64,000 nucleotides of DNA, from the NCBI RefSeq assembly GCF_007197555.1, contig NZ_CP041614.1:2162001-2226000 (forward strand). Direction: 5' to 3'. The notes under the pieces were generated by a model that ran no database searches, was not told where the DNA came from, and was given only the letters and a program-made list of their open reading frames with translations. Source of the DNA: Shewanella psychropiezotolerans. GTDB taxonomy: Bacteria; Pseudomonadota; Gammaproteobacteria; Enterobacterales; Shewanellaceae. Position 1 is the stretch's first letter, and each line of letters begins with the position of its first letter. Position numbers and translations under genes: made by a program. Positions 18,252 to 28,493 of this stretch are shown here, piece by piece.

Positions 18252-19605
18252 AGGTAAATTATTGCTGGTTGAAGACGATCATTCACTCAGGGAAGCACTG
18301 GTAGACACCTTGTTGTTGGCGCAATATGAATGTGTCGATGTCTGCTCGGCCGAAGATGCGATCATAAAACTTAAGGCTGAATCTTTCGACCTCGTCATCA
18401 GTGACGTACAGATGCAGGGTATAGGCGGCATAGGTTTGCTTAACTACCTTCAGCAGAATCAAGCTCAGCTTCCTGTATTATTGATGACAGCTTATGCAAC
18501 CATAGATAATGCGGTCAACGCCATAAAGCTCGGTGCGGTAGATTACTTAGCTAAACCCTTCGCCCCCGAGGTACTGTTGAACCAGGTTTCTCGGTATCTG
18601 AAACCTAAGATAGTTCAGAATATGCCAATTGTCGCCGATGAAAAGAGCCTTGCCTTGCTAAATCTTGCCAAAAAGGTGGCTTCATCGGATGCTTCGGTGA
18701 TGATAATGGGGCCGAGCGGTTCGGGTAAAGAGGTACTGGCCCGATATATTCACCAACATAGCAGTCGTGATAATGGCCCTTTTATTGCGATAAACTGTGC
18801 CGCCATACCCGAAAATATGCTGGAAGCCACGTTATTTGGCTATGAGAAAGGAGCCTTTACTGGTGCATATCAAGCGTGCCCAGGTAAGTTTGAACAGGCA
18901 CAGGGAGGCACTTTATTACTCGATGAAATTACCGAAATGGATTTAAGCCTCCAGGCTAAATTGTTGCGGGTATTGCAGGAAAGGGAAGTTGAACGGCTCG
19001 GAGGGCGTAAAAGCATAAAATTAGATATCAGGGTCCTCGCAACCTCCAATCGTGATCTAAAAGCGGTTGTTGCGTCAGGGGAGTTTCGCGAAGATCTCTA
19101 TTATCGAATTAATGTCTTTCCACTTACTTGGCCGTCATTGAGTCAGAGGCCGGCAGATATTTTGCCTTTGGCCCGTCATCTCTTGGCTCGCCATGGTGCT
19201 AAATCTGGACTATCGGAGATACCCAGTCTGGATGAAGCAGCTTGTAGACGATTGCTGACCCATAGATGGCCTGGCAATGTCCGGGAGCTTGATAATGTCA
19301 TTCAACGCGCTTTGATCTTGATGACGGGGGAACTGATTGTGGGGTCAGACATTATTCTCGATACTCAGGAAGTTCTCATTAGCCAAGAACCTGTAGAGCA
19401 GCAATTATACTCAGCGAATAAACCTGTAGAGCTGGATGCGTTAGGTGATGAGCTTAAGGCACAGGAGCATGTGATCATTCTTGAGACGCTGAATATGTGT
19501 CAAGGCAGTAGGAAATTGGTCGCCGAAAAGCTGGGTATCAGTGCCAGAACCCTCAGATATAAGATGGCAAAAATGAGAGACATGGGCATAGAGATACCTG
19601 CGTAG
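18244..19605 (+). CDS. flrC: Flagellar sigma-54 response regulator FlrC (FleR)
   Basis: NtrC-type response regulator, 453 residues. The receiver domain (1-120) has the phospho-acceptor Asp54 in FDLVISDVQM and the conserved KPF. The AAA+ domain has Walker A GPSGSGKE, the sigma-54 loop GAFTGA and Walker B TLLLDEITE. A Fis-type helix-turn-helix ends the protein (SRKLVAEKLGISARTLRYKM). It is translationally coupled to flrB by the overlap. The sigma-54 promoters at flgF, flgJ, fliE and fliK are plausible targets of FlrC or FlrA. Confidence 0.96.
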   Translation: MSEGKLLLVEDDHSLREALVDTLLLAQYECVDVCSAEDAIIKLKAESFDLVISDVQMQGIGGIGLLNYLQQNQAQLPVLLMTAYATIDNAVNAIKLGAVDYLAKPFAPEVLLNQVSRYLKPKIVQNMPIVADEKSLALLNLAKKVASSDASVMIMGPSGSGKEVLARYIHQHSSRDNGPFIAINCAAIPENMLEATLFGYEKGAFTGAYQACPGKFEQAQGGTLLLDEITEMDLSLQAKLLRVLQEREVERLGGRKSIKLDIRVLATSNRDLKAVVASGEFREDLYYRINVFPLTWPSLSQRPADILPLARHLLARHGAKSGLSEIPSLDEAACRRLLTHRWPGNVRELDNVIQRALILMTGELIVGSDIILDTQEVLISQEPVEQQLYSANKPVELDALGDELKAQEHVIILETLNMCQGSRKLVAEKLGISARTLRYKMAKMRDMGIEIPA

Positions 19606-19621
19606 AAAAACCCGCATAGAA

Positions 19622-19658
19622 AAGTTCCTAGCTCCGAGAGCACAGGTTCTAGGAACTT
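19622..19658 (+). terminator. Hairpin after flrC
   Basis: AAGTTCCTAG pairs with CTAGGAACTT (10 bp) over a 17-base loop, 16 bases after the stop. The arms resemble the palindrome after flrA. Confidence 0.6.
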
Positions 19659-19744
19659 CCCCACCTTAATTCTGTTTAACTGTTATGGCTTATTACTCGA
19701 TATCGTGTTGACGAGCCGACTCCTCTATCCTTCTTAACAACACT

Positions 19745-19760
19745 TGGCAAACATTTTGCA
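19745..19760 (+). promoter_or_regulatory. Sigma-54 promoter upstream of fliE
   Basis: TGGCAAACATTTTGCA has perfect -24 (TGGCA) and -12 (TTGCA) elements with correct spacing. It lies 73 bp before fliE and probably drives fliEFGHIJ. Confidence 0.88.
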
Positions 19761-19833
19761 TGTTCTTATCTAACAGTTAAGTTCGTCAACTATTCGTCGC
19801 TTGGATTTTTAGTAAGACGATGGGGAGAAAGAT

Positions 19834-20178
19834 ATGCAGATTGGAGCCAACTCATTATTACAAGAGATGCAGTCTCTTAGTGGTGAAATTAAACCTTCTG
19901 GACTCAATTCCGGTTTCGGTTCACCGATCACCCAACAAGTCAGTAATACTTCAGGGAGCGATTTTGGTCAGCTTCTGTCCCAAGCTATCGGTACCGTTGG
20001 CGAGCTTCAAGCAAATTCTGGCTCATTGGCCACCCGTCTGGATATGGGAGATACTAGGGTGACACTTTCTGATACCGTTATCGCCAGAGAGAAAGCCAGT
20101 GTCGCATTTGAAGCGACTGTGCAGGTTAGAAACAAGCTAGTTGAAGCATATAAAGAAATTATGAGCATGCCTGTCTAG
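19834..20178 (+). CDS. fliE: Flagellar MS ring-rod junction protein FliE
   Basis: Small basal-body adaptor of 114 residues linking the MS ring to the rod. The C-terminal half (DTVIAREKASVAFEATVQVRNKLVEAYKEIMSMPV) is the conserved FliE helix and ends in the usual Met-Pro-Val. A GGGGAGAAAG site precedes the ATG. It is the first gene of the fliEFGHIJ operon, downstream of a sigma-54 element. Confidence 0.96.
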   Translation: MQIGANSLLQEMQSLSGEIKPSGLNSGFGSPITQQVSNTSGSDFGQLLSQAIGTVGELQANSGSLATRLDMGDTRVTLSDTVIAREKASVAFEATVQVRNKLVEAYKEIMSMPV

Positions 20179-20238
20179 TGACGGCCAATATTGCTAAGCA
20201 ATACATACGATAATTAATAGAATAAACGGGTATCAATT

Positions 20239-21954
20239 TTGAGTACTGACATGGTTGTAGGTTCTGAGTCTACGTTGGCAAGCGATCAGCTGGCAGGTGG
20301 AGTCCAGGAAGAAAATAAATCCGGTGGCAGCTCGTTTGGCGGGGTTGATATGCTGCGCCAGATCACCATGATACTCGCGCTTGCGATTTGTTTGGCATTG
20401 GCTGTATTTATCATGCTGTGGGCACAAGAGCCGGAATACAGACCGCTTGGGAAAATGGATACCCAAGAGATGGTAAAGGTATTGGACGCCTTAGATAAAA
20501 ACAAAATCAAGTATCAGATCGATGTCGATGTTATCAAGGTGCCTGAAGATAAGTATCAAGAAGTTAAGTTGATATTGAGCCGGGAAGGGATCGATGGTAA
20601 TTCGAATCAAAACGATTACCTGAGTCAAAATAGTGGCTTTGGTGTGAGCCAGCGAATGGAGCAGGCCAGGCTCAAACATAGCCAAGAGTTAAATTTAGCC
20701 AGAGCAATTGAAGAACTCAGAAGTATCAGTCGAGCTAAGGTTATTCTGGCTATACCCAAAGAGAACGTCTTCTCTAGAAACCGTGCTAAACCCAGTGCAA
20801 CTGTGGTACTCAATGTTCGTCGAGGCGGGCTTGGTCAAGAAGAGGTCGATGCCGTCGTCGATATCGTCGCTTCGGCCGTTCAAGGCTTAATACCGACTCG
20901 CGTGACCGTGACAGATTCAAATGGTCGGTTATTAAATTCAGGTAGCCAAGATGCGGTGTCGGCAAGAGCACGAAGAGAGTTAGAGTTAGTACAGCAAAAA
21001 GAGGCAGAATATAGGACTAAGGTTCAATCGATTCTAATGCCGATTCTAGGGCCCGAGAATTTTACCTCTCAAGTCGATGTTACTATGGACTTTACCGCGG
21101 TAGAGCAAACTTCTAAGCGTTATAACCCAGATCTTCCAGCCCTTAGAAGTGAAATGACTGTCGAGAATGATTCAAATGGTGGCAGTGAGTCCGGGATCCC
21201 CGGTGCCTTATCTAATCAACCGCCTATGGAGAGTGATATTCCACAGGATGCGTTAAATACTGACGCACAGTCAGAATCAGCGAGTCGTGGCTCATCACAT
21301 AGAGAAGCCACCAGAAATTTCGAACTGGACACAACCATCAGCCATACCAGGCAGCAGGTTGGTACGGTAAGGCGTGTCAGTGTGTCCGTTGCGGTGGATT
21401 TTAAAGCTGGCGCCGCCGGAGAAGATGGCCAAATTAATCGCGTACCGAGAACTGAACAGGAGTTAGCCAATATTCGCCGCTTACTAGAGGGCGCGGTAGG
21501 TTTCAGTACTCAACGTGGTGATATTCTTGAAGTGGTTACCGTTCCCTTTATGGATCAGCTTATCGAAGAGTTGCCAGCTCCTGAACTGTGGGAACAGCCA
21601 TGGTTCTGGCGAGCACTCAAGCTGGGCATGGGCGGGGTGATCATTCTTGCATTAATTTTGTTTATCGTTAGGCCTATGCTCAAACGTCTTATCTATCCCG
21701 ATAGCGTTAATATTCCTGATGAGCCTAAATTTGGTGATGAACTGGCTGAGATCGAAGATCAATTTGCATCCGATACCTTGGGAATGCTCAATCGCCCTGA
21801 AGCTGAATACAGTTATGCTGATGACGGTTCGATTTTGATACCGGATCTTCATAAAGATGATGATATGATTAAAGCAATTAGGGCGTTAGTCGCAAATGAG
21901 CCTGAGTTATCTACCCAGGTGATAAAAGGTTGGTTACAACAAGATGAGCAATAA
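20239..21954 (+). CDS. fliF: Flagellar MS-ring protein FliF
   Basis: Inner-membrane MS ring subunit, 571 residues. A transmembrane helix at about residues 40-62 (TMILALAICLALAVFIMLW) and a second near 465-485 (GVIILALILFIVRPML) flank a large periplasmic part with ring-building motifs (GVSQRMEQARLKHSQELNLA; RAKVILAIPKENVF). The cytoplasmic tail ends with the FliG-binding helix (MIKAIRALVANEPELSTQVIKGWL). The start is TTG at 20239. fliG overlaps its end by 11 bp. Confidence 0.96.
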   Translation: MSTDMVVGSESTLASDQLAGGVQEENKSGGSSFGGVDMLRQITMILALAICLALAVFIMLWAQEPEYRPLGKMDTQEMVKVLDALDKNKIKYQIDVDVIKVPEDKYQEVKLILSREGIDGNSNQNDYLSQNSGFGVSQRMEQARLKHSQELNLARAIEELRSISRAKVILAIPKENVFSRNRAKPSATVVLNVRRGGLGQEEVDAVVDIVASAVQGLIPTRVTVTDSNGRLLNSGSQDAVSARARRELELVQQKEAEYRTKVQSILMPILGPENFTSQVDVTMDFTAVEQTSKRYNPDLPALRSEMTVENDSNGGSESGIPGALSNQPPMESDIPQDALNTDAQSESASRGSSHREATRNFELDTTISHTRQQVGTVRRVSVSVAVDFKAGAAGEDGQINRVPRTEQELANIRRLLEGAVGFSTQRGDILEVVTVPFMDQLIEELPAPELWEQPWFWRALKLGMGGVIILALILFIVRPMLKRLIYPDSVNIPDEPKFGDELAEIEDQFASDTLGMLNRPEAEYSYADDGSILIPDLHKDDDMIKAIRALVANEPELSTQVIKGWLQQDEQ

Positions 21955-22981
21955 ATCAGAGAATAAAGCTAAAGCCGACGGTGTCGACGAGCTAACCGGC
22001 ACTGAGAAAACGGCAATATTACTCTTGAGCCTAAGTGAAGCGGATGCTGCGTCAATTTTAAAGCATCTGGAGCCTAAGCAAGTTCAAAAGGTAGGCATGG
22101 CGATGGCTGCCATGAGTGATTTTGGTCAGGAGAAAGTCATAGGTGTGCATAAGCTGTTTCTTGACGAAGTTCAAAAGTACTCATCTATTGGCTTTAACAG
22201 TGAAGAGTTTGTCCGAAAGGCCTTAACGGCGGCGCTAGGTGAAGACAAGGCCGGTAATCTGATCGAACAGATCATCATGGGCAGTGGTGCTAAGGGACTG
22301 GATTCACTCAAGTGGATGGATCCTCGTCAAGTGGCAACCATAATACAAAACGAACACCCGCAGATCCAAACAATCGTGCTTTCCTATCTGGAACCCGATC
22401 AGGCGGCAGAAATTGTTGCTCAATCTCCTGAGAATACTCGTCTCGATCTTATGATGCGCATCGCAAATCTAGAAGAGGTCCAACCCGCGGCACTCCAGGA
22501 ATTAAATGATATCATGGAGAAACAGTTTGCCGGTCAAGGCGGCGCCCAGGCTGCTAAAATGGGCGGCTTGAAGGCGGCAGCAGATATCATGAACTACCTA
22601 GACACCAATGTTGAGAGTCAGCTCATGGAAACCATGAGAGAGTCAGACGAAGAGATGGCGCAACAGATACAAGATCTTATGTTTGTATTTGAGAACCTGA
22701 GTGATGTGGATGATATAGGTATTCAAGTACTGCTTCGCGAAATTCAGCAAGATGTGCTGATGAAGGCACTCAAGGGAGCCGATGATGCACTCAAAGATAA
22801 GATTTTGGGTAACATGTCTAAGCGAGCGGCTGAGTTGTTAAGTGATGACTTAGAAGCTATGGGACCTATCAGGATCAGTGAAGTCGAAGTCGCTCAAAAA
22901 GAGATCTTATCTATCGCCAGGCGTTTAAGTGATAGTGGTGAGATTATGTTAGGCGGTGGCGGTGGTGAAGAGTTCTTATAA
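21944..22981 (+). CDS. fliG: Flagellar motor switch protein FliG
   Basis: C-ring subunit that contacts the stator and sets rotation direction, 345 residues. The N-terminal domain binds FliF (LTGTEKTAILLLSLSEADAASILKHL). The middle domain has the hallmark EHPQ at residues 137-140. The C-terminal domain holds the charged torque helix (SDDLEAMGPIRISEVEVAQKEIL). It overlaps fliF upstream and shares one base with fliH downstream, a sign of tight translational coupling. Confidence 0.97.
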   Translation: MSNKSENKAKADGVDELTGTEKTAILLLSLSEADAASILKHLEPKQVQKVGMAMAAMSDFGQEKVIGVHKLFLDEVQKYSSIGFNSEEFVRKALTAALGEDKAGNLIEQIIMGSGAKGLDSLKWMDPRQVATIIQNEHPQIQTIVLSYLEPDQAAEIVAQSPENTRLDLMMRIANLEEVQPAALQELNDIMEKQFAGQGGAQAAKMGGLKAAADIMNYLDTNVESQLMETMRESDEEMAQQIQDLMFVFENLSDVDDIGIQVLLREIQQDVLMKALKGADDALKDKILGNMSKRAAELLSDDLEAMGPIRISEVEVAQKEILSIARRLSDSGEIMLGGGGGEEFL

Positions 22982-24063
22982 TGAAAACTGATAGTGAAGG
23001 TAAGTCAATAGAGAACGAGTCAGGTCAATCCGAGACCGAGTTCACTCATTGGCAGATCCCCGATGTCACAGTTGCTGCTCCCGAAGGTGTTTCAAACTTG
23101 TTCGGCCGTAGAACGGCACACAAAACCATAGTAGATGAACCCCAATCTTTTTTGCCCCCTACATTAACTGAGATTGAAGAGATCCGTGAGCAAGCCGAAC
23201 AAGAAGGCTTTGGTCAGGGAAAAGAGGAAGGTTTTCAGTCTGGCCTAGAGTCGGGTCGGTTAGAGGGGTTAAAACAAGGCCATGAAGAGGGATTGAAACA
23301 GGGGATTGAGCAAGGTCATAGTGAAGGAGTCGAGGAAGCCAAAGTGTTAATCTCACGATTTGAGTCCTTGCTGGAGCAATTTGAAAAGCCTTTAGCCCTG
23401 CTAGATACCGAGATTGAGCAAGAGTTACTCTCCTTGACGATGAAATTAACCCGAGCAGTTATTGGTCACGAGTTAAAAACTCACCCCGAGCACATATTAG
23501 CAGCATTGAGACAAGGAGTTGATTCACTGCCGTTGAAAGAACAAGGGATCACCATTCGCTTGCATCCCGATGATCATAACTTGGTTCAAGAACTCTATAG
23601 CGCTAATCAGTTGGACAAAAACCGCTGGGAATTGGAAGCTGACCCGAGTCTGTCACCTGGTGATTGTGTCATCAACAATCAGCGAAGTAGTGTCGATATG
23701 CGACTCGAGCAGAGAATAAGCACAGTTCTGGAGGAGATGGAGCATAATGTTCAACATCTCAATCAATCTCAAGAACAGCAACAGCAAGCATTATCATCCT
23801 ATAGTCAGGATGGCAAACAGAATGAGTCTGATGAAGCAGAGGAGCAATCTGAGCTTGAGCCACAACCAGAACAAGAAGATAATGGCTTACCAACACCTGA
23901 GATTAAGGACCAGCCTGATGAGCTTAAGCCATCCGGGGGTCTAGAGAGTGAGCCTAGTGCACAAAAAGAGACACTTAGCACTAATGAAGAAAACGTGTCA
24001 GCAGCTAAAGATTCAGAGGGCGTAAAACAAGATGAGCAACCGCCAAAGCCAGTTACTGAATAA
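22981..24063 (+). CDS. fliH: Flagellar export ATPase regulator FliH, long form
   Basis: Stator of the FliI ATPase complex, 360 residues against about 235 in E. coli. Residues about 70-120 carry the FliH glycine repeat ([17 protein letters not shown] and [17 protein letters not shown]), which forms a packed helix. The FliH core with [38 protein letters not shown] follows. After about residue 245 comes a low-complexity tail rich in Gln, Glu, Ser and Pro of about 115 residues. It may be a lineage-specific extension. fliI starts 32 bp inside this gene, so the tail also contains the fliI start signals. Confidence 0.93.
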   Translation: MKTDSEGKSIENESGQSETEFTHWQIPDVTVAAPEGVSNLFGRRTAHKTIVDEPQSFLPPTLTEIEEIREQAEQEGFGQGKEEGFQSGLESGRLEGLKQGHEEGLKQGIEQGHSEGVEEAKVLISRFESLLEQFEKPLALLDTEIEQELLSLTMKLTRAVIGHELKTHPEHILAALRQGVDSLPLKEQGITIRLHPDDHNLVQELYSANQLDKNRWELEADPSLSPGDCVINNQRSSVDMRLEQRISTVLEEMEHNVQHLNQSQEQQQQALSSYSQDGKQNESDEAEEQSELEPQPEQEDNGLPTPEIKDQPDELKPSGGLESEPSAQKETLSTNEENVSAAKDSEGVKQDEQPPKPVTE

Positions 24064-25372
24064 AATCAGACTGCAAAATGATAGGGTTCATCCATTCGTA
24101 GCTGAGGCCAGTGGACAGTTGATCCGGGTGGTAGGCTTAACACTCGAAGCCATCGGCTGTCGGGCTCCGATAGGTAGTCTGTGTAGCATAGAGACCTTGG
24201 CTGGAGACTTGGTCGCCGAGGTGATAGGTTTCGACGATGAGTTGCTCTACTTAATGCCTATAGAAGAACTTAGAGGCGTCTTACCCGGCGCTAAGGTGAC
24301 TCCCTTAGGTGAGCAAACCGGACTCAATGTTGGCCTGGAATTATTAGGCCGGGTGCTCGATGGCAATGGTCACCCCTTAGATAATTTAGGCCGATTACGA
24401 ACCGATCAAAAAGCGCCAAGACATGCACCAATCATCAACCCCTTAGCCCGAAGAGCGATCACTGAGCCCTTAGATGTAGGGGTCAGGGCGATAAATGCCA
24501 TGTTAACTGTCGGCAAAGGTCAGAGGATGGGACTCTTTGCCGGTTCTGGGGTGGGCAAGAGTGTGCTACTGGGCATGATGACGCGGGGCACCACCGCCGA
24601 CATTATAGTCGTGGGGTTAGTGGGAGAACGTGGCCGGGAAGTTAAAGAGTTTATCGAAGAGATTTTGGGGGAAGAGGGACGTGCACGCTCTGTGGTGGTG
24701 GCAGCCCCGGCCGATACGTCTCCACTCATGCGTCTTCGAGCCTGTGAAACATCAACCAGAATTGCAGAATATTTTAGAGATTTAGGCTATAACGTATTGC
24801 TTCTTATGGACAGCTTGACTCGTTATGCTCAGGCACAACGGGAAATCGCACTCGCGGTTGGTGAACCTCCCGCAACCAAAGGCTATCCGCCTTCGGTATT
24901 TGCCAAGTTACCCAAATTGGTTGAAAGAGCGGGAAATGGTGGTCCGGGTCAAGGCTCTATCACGGCGTTTTATACTGTGTTGACTGAAGGCGATGATCTG
25001 CAGGACCCCATTGCCGATGCGGCTAGGGCAATCCTAGATGGACACATAGTCTTGTCGAGAGCATTAGCCGATTCAGGTCATTACCCCGCCATCGATGTAG
25101 AAGCCTCGATTAGCCGTGTCGCACCTATGGTGATCAGCACTGAGCATCTGGAGTCAATGCGACGTGTAAAGCAAGTATATTCTTTGTATCAACAGAACAA
25201 AGATCTGATTTCGATCGGGGCATACACTCAGGGCAGCGATCCTAGAATCGACAATGCGATACGGCTTCAGCCTGCGATGAACGCATTTTTAAGGCAGTCA
25301 ATGAAGGAGACTCTCAGTTTTGATTCCAGTCAGCTCATGCTTTCTCAGTTGAGTGCTCAGTGTAAGGTATGA
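24032..25372 (+). CDS. fliI: Flagellum-specific ATP synthase FliI
   Basis: Type III export ATPase, 446 residues, F1-beta family. Walker A is AGSGVGKS (residues 170-177). The Walker B region is [20 protein letters not shown], and the signature [15 protein letters not shown] is present. It energises unloading of export substrates from chaperones. The gene starts inside fliH and is followed 45 bp later by fliJ, with a short CTAGG-T-CCTAG hairpin between them. Confidence 0.97.
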   Translation: MSNRQSQLLNKIRLQNDRVHPFVAEASGQLIRVVGLTLEAIGCRAPIGSLCSIETLAGDLVAEVIGFDDELLYLMPIEELRGVLPGAKVTPLGEQTGLNVGLELLGRVLDGNGHPLDNLGRLRTDQKAPRHAPIINPLARRAITEPLDVGVRAINAMLTVGKGQRMGLFAGSGVGKSVLLGMMTRGTTADIIVVGLVGERGREVKEFIEEILGEEGRARSVVVAAPADTSPLMRLRACETSTRIAEYFRDLGYNVLLLMDSLTRYAQAQREIALAVGEPPATKGYPPSVFAKLPKLVERAGNGGPGQGSITAFYTVLTEGDDLQDPIADAARAILDGHIVLSRALADSGHYPAIDVEASISRVAPMVISTEHLESMRRVKQVYSLYQQNKDLISIGAYTQGSDPRIDNAIRLQPAMNAFLRQSMKETLSFDSSQLMLSQLSAQCKV

Positions 25373-25417
25373 TCAGTTTCTAGGTCCTAGGGGACTTCTT
25401 TTATCTCAGGAATAACT

Positions 25418-25864
25418 ATGGCTAAGCAAGATCCTCTTCATACTGTATTGAAACTGACGAGTGAAGCAGAAGAGCAGGCGGCGTTGCAGTTGAAATCGGC
25501 TCAACTGGCACTGCAAAAATGCCAGAGCCAACTTGAGGCGCTGCGAAATTATCGCTTGGATTATATGAAACAGATGGAGAGCCATCATGGTAAAAATATC
25601 AGTGCCAGTTATTATCATCAATTTCACCAATTTGTACGTCAAGTAGATGAAGCAATTACCAAGCAGCTTACTTCGGTCGCAGAAGCAGATACTCAGCGGG
25701 GGCATAGGCAGCGGCATTGGCAAGAGAAACGGCAAAAACGTAAGGCGGTTGAATTACTGTTAGAACATAAAGCACAGAAGGCAAGAAAAGCAGAGATGAG
25801 ACTCGAACAAAAGATGGTGGATGAGTTTGCATCACAGATGTTTTATAGAAAAAAAATTCGCTGA
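25418..25864 (+). CDS. fliJ: Flagellar export protein FliJ
   Basis: Coiled-coil component of the export ATPase complex, 148 residues. The whole protein is predicted helical and very rich in Gln, Lys and Arg (AEEQAALQLKSAQLALQKCQSQLEAL; RKAVELLLEHKAQKARKAEMRLEQKMVDEFA), as in FliJ, which fits into the FliI hexamer like F1-gamma. A CAGGAA site lies before the ATG. It ends the fliEFGHIJ unit; a new sigma-54 promoter lies downstream. Confidence 0.93.
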   Translation: MAKQDPLHTVLKLTSEAEEQAALQLKSAQLALQKCQSQLEALRNYRLDYMKQMESHHGKNISASYYHQFHQFVRQVDEAITKQLTSVAEADTQRGHRQRHWQEKRQKRKAVELLLEHKAQKARKAEMRLEQKMVDEFASQMFYRKKIR

Positions 25865-25912
25865 CACAAGATCTTTTGATGCTGTTACTTGCCTAAAGAA
25901 CCCTTTATATAT

Positions 25913-25928
25913 TGGCATCTTTATTGCT
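25913..25928 (+). promoter_or_regulatory. Sigma-54 promoter upstream of fliK
   Basis: TGGCATCTTTATTGCT carries TGGCA at -24 and TTGCT at -12 with correct spacing. It lies in the 200-bp gap between fliJ and fliK and probably drives fliKLMNOPQR-flhB. Confidence 0.85.
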
Positions 25929-26067
25929 TAATTTATTGATAACGTGTGGGCATTTAATTTTTTGGCCACTATTTTGACAAAGCTGTTTTGACGAGATAGT
26001 TCTGGCGTCAGTGATTCTCTTAAAAATGCGCTTACCTTGATTGGACATCAGCCTTGTTGGAGGCTTA

Positions 26068-27750
26068 ATGCAGAAAATGACGAATATACTCTTAGCGAAT
26101 AAAGAAAACACATCCGATAACCTATCTGTTGGTGGAATAAAGCAAGGTGATAAGAGTCGTACTCAATCATCTGAAAATAATGATTTTTCTGTGGCTTTAG
26201 AGCAAGCTAGTACTCAAGCGAAAGAGTCAAATCGAGCTGAAAATATCAATGTTGAAACAAGACCGGTTAAAAATGATCCACAGCTAAAGGGAGCGGGCGA
26301 TGAGTCTGAGAGTGAAGCCCAATTGGATGGAACAGAAATCGATGTCAATCATGTACTGGCTCAAATAAATTGGGCCAGTAAGCTAGAGGGAAATACTAGC
26401 CTAGATAACAGCGGCGATACCTTGCCGCAGGAAGGCAATGAGAAAACGTCAAGTCATTCAACATTAGATGATTATTTACTGAGTGTGGCAAATGATGCTG
26501 AAAATACAGATTTTAATCTTCCTGCAGAAGAGATAAAACAAGGCGAAGAGGTAATAGCCGGTGACGTTGTGATTGAGCCATCGCAGACGGTATCACTTAT
26601 CGGTTTAGAGACTTTAGTCATTGATTCTGGTGCTCAGCTCTTAGATCCAGAGACTCAACTCCCATTAGATAAAAACCTTATTGATAAGCTAGTACAGGAG
26701 TCTGGTTTATCCGAGGCCGAATTAACTGTATTACCCCCTGAAAATTTACTTCAGCTAATTGCTACTGTGACAAGTTCAGACTTTCAGGCTGCGAGCGTGC
26801 GATCTGCTGCTATTGTTGGGAGTGAGAGCCGTGAGAGGAGCGAAAGCCGCAGTGCTGGTCTGTCACAGCCCAATGGCATCTCGACATTGTTCGAAGCACA
26901 AGCCACTGACAAGACAGCCGAAGTCAAAGATGTAGCAAAAGTGGTCCAGTCCCAACAAGCTGCAGGGATAGATGTGTTAACCCGCACGGAAAATCAAATC
27001 GAGCAAGGTAAAGATAAGCAGTTTAGTCAAATTTTAGGTGAGAAAACCCAAGTGGAAGAGTCAGCTAAGCTTCAAGGGAGCACTAAGCTGCCTGTTGAAG
27101 CTATGGCTAAGGCTGAGCAACAGCTTAAAGGGGCTGAGTTATCGGTACAGCTCAATCCCTTGAGGGCCAATGTAGAGGCATCTTCAACGCTAACGGACAC
27201 AACATCCACGTCAAACTTAGATATTAAAACCTTATCTGGGATGCAAGTAGGCTCGACACCACCAAGTAAACTTGAAACTCCCCAGTTTCAGTTGGTACTA
27301 AGACAGAATAATGACACTCAGAGTCAGATGCAGGAGATGATCCAGCGTTTTTCTCCGGTCATGAAGCAACAGTTAGTGGCTATGGTGAGTAAAGGGGTCT
27401 TGCATGCTGAAATTAGGTTAGATCCACCTGAACTTGGGCCCTTGGTGGTAAGAATTCAGGTCCAGGGCGACCAGACTCAAGTGCAGTTTCATGTCGTCCA
27501 GCCTCAGACCCGAGATATTGTAGAGCAAGCATTACCTAGGTTGAGAGAGATGTTAGCCGAACAGGGGCTGCAACTCACCGATAGCCAAGTTTCTCAGCGT
27601 GATTCGGGAAAAGATCAAGGCGAAGCTGATCATTCGGAGCGGTCACAAGAGGGCTATGATTCAGAATTGGATGAAATATCTGCAGATGAGTCACTATTAA
27701 GCTCAAATCAGGCATCTAGTTATCGTTCAGGTATAGATTATTACGCGTAA
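26068..27750 (+). CDS. fliK: Flagellar hook-length control protein FliK
   Basis: Molecular ruler that ends hook growth by switching FlhB specificity, 560 residues. The first 400 residues are acidic, variable and low in complexity. The C-terminal Flg_hook domain is clear: MIQRFSPVMKQQLVAMVSKGVLHAEIRLDPPELGPLVVRIQ. I use the ATG at 26068 (QKMTNILLANKENT) with GGAGG just upstream, although an in-frame TTG exists at 26041. It heads the fliKLMNOPQR-flhB operon behind a sigma-54 promoter. A second FliK-like gene lies at 47405-49555. Confidence 0.92.
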   Translation: MQKMTNILLANKENTSDNLSVGGIKQGDKSRTQSSENNDFSVALEQASTQAKESNRAENINVETRPVKNDPQLKGAGDESESEAQLDGTEIDVNHVLAQINWASKLEGNTSLDNSGDTLPQEGNEKTSSHSTLDDYLLSVANDAENTDFNLPAEEIKQGEEVIAGDVVIEPSQTVSLIGLETLVIDSGAQLLDPETQLPLDKNLIDKLVQESGLSEAELTVLPPENLLQLIATVTSSDFQAASVRSAAIVGSESRERSESRSAGLSQPNGISTLFEAQATDKTAEVKDVAKVVQSQQAAGIDVLTRTENQIEQGKDKQFSQILGEKTQVEESAKLQGSTKLPVEAMAKAEQQLKGAELSVQLNPLRANVEASSTLTDTTSTSNLDIKTLSGMQVGSTPPSKLETPQFQLVLRQNNDTQSQMQEMIQRFSPVMKQQLVAMVSKGVLHAEIRLDPPELGPLVVRIQVQGDQTQVQFHVVQPQTRDIVEQALPRLREMLAEQGLQLTDSQVSQRDSGKDQGEADHSERSQEGYDSELDEISADESLLSSNQASSYRSGIDYYA

Positions 27751-27855
27751 GAAGGTAATCTATAGCAAAATTAGATCCTTGATGGGTAAAAAGACATTAC
27801 CCCTTGGTCTATTATAGAAATATAGCAGCAGATTTAAGCCTAAAAGGGAAATCAA

Positions 27856-28377
27856 ATGGCCGAAGAAGAATCCTTAGAGCTCGAAGAAAATGAACAGCCG
27901 AAAAGTAAGACGAAACTGATTATTTTCGGCGTTATCGGCCTGGTATTAGTGCTAGTTATTGCTGGAGCTTTATGGTTTTTCATGGGGTCAAGCGACAGCT
28001 CTGCAAACAGTGAAAATGCTGATGGCACCGAAGAAATTCAAGAGCCGATGAATGTAGGCGAAGCTTTCTATGTGGGAATGCCCAGACCATTTTTGTTTAA
28101 CCTGCCGGGGGCAAACCGCTCGAGGCTGGTAGAGATCAAGGTTCAGTTGATGGTGCGTGGTGCTGACGATGATGTGTTAATTAAGAAACACATCCCCTTG
28201 ATTGAAGATGCACTACTGACGACGTTTAGCAGTGCCGATGTTCAAAAGCTAAGTACCCTTGCCGGTAAAGACGAGATGCGTCAATTGGCCTTACTCAATG
28301 TGCAGAATACGCTACAACCTGTGACAGGGCGTAAAGTCGTTGAAAAAGTCCTGTTTACCGGTTTCGTCATGCAGTAG
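27856..28377 (+). CDS. fliL: Flagellar basal body-associated protein FliL
   Basis: Single-pass inner-membrane protein of 173 residues that surrounds the stator. After an acidic cytoplasmic N-terminus (AEEESLELEENEQPKSKTK) comes one transmembrane helix at about 22-44 (LIIFGVIGLVLVLVIAGALWFFMG). The periplasmic FliL domain follows (MPRPFLFNLPGANRSRLVEIKVQLMVRG), with a C-terminus ending VEKVLFTGFVMQ. It stands between fliK and fliM, as usual. Confidence 0.95.
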   Translation: MAEEESLELEENEQPKSKTKLIIFGVIGLVLVLVIAGALWFFMGSSDSSANSENADGTEEIQEPMNVGEAFYVGMPRPFLFNLPGANRSRLVEIKVQLMVRGADDDVLIKKHIPLIEDALLTTFSSADVQKLSTLAGKDEMRQLALLNVQNTLQPVTGRKVVEKVLFTGFVMQ

Positions 28378-28493
28378 TGCATGAGAACGAACCAAGAATA
28401 ATTTTTAGTTTTTTGATTTTTGCTAACCAGGCTTCAAGTCGCGCTTGTATGAGTTAGCACGTTTCCCTATTTTTGTTTAATAAAGGCATTATT

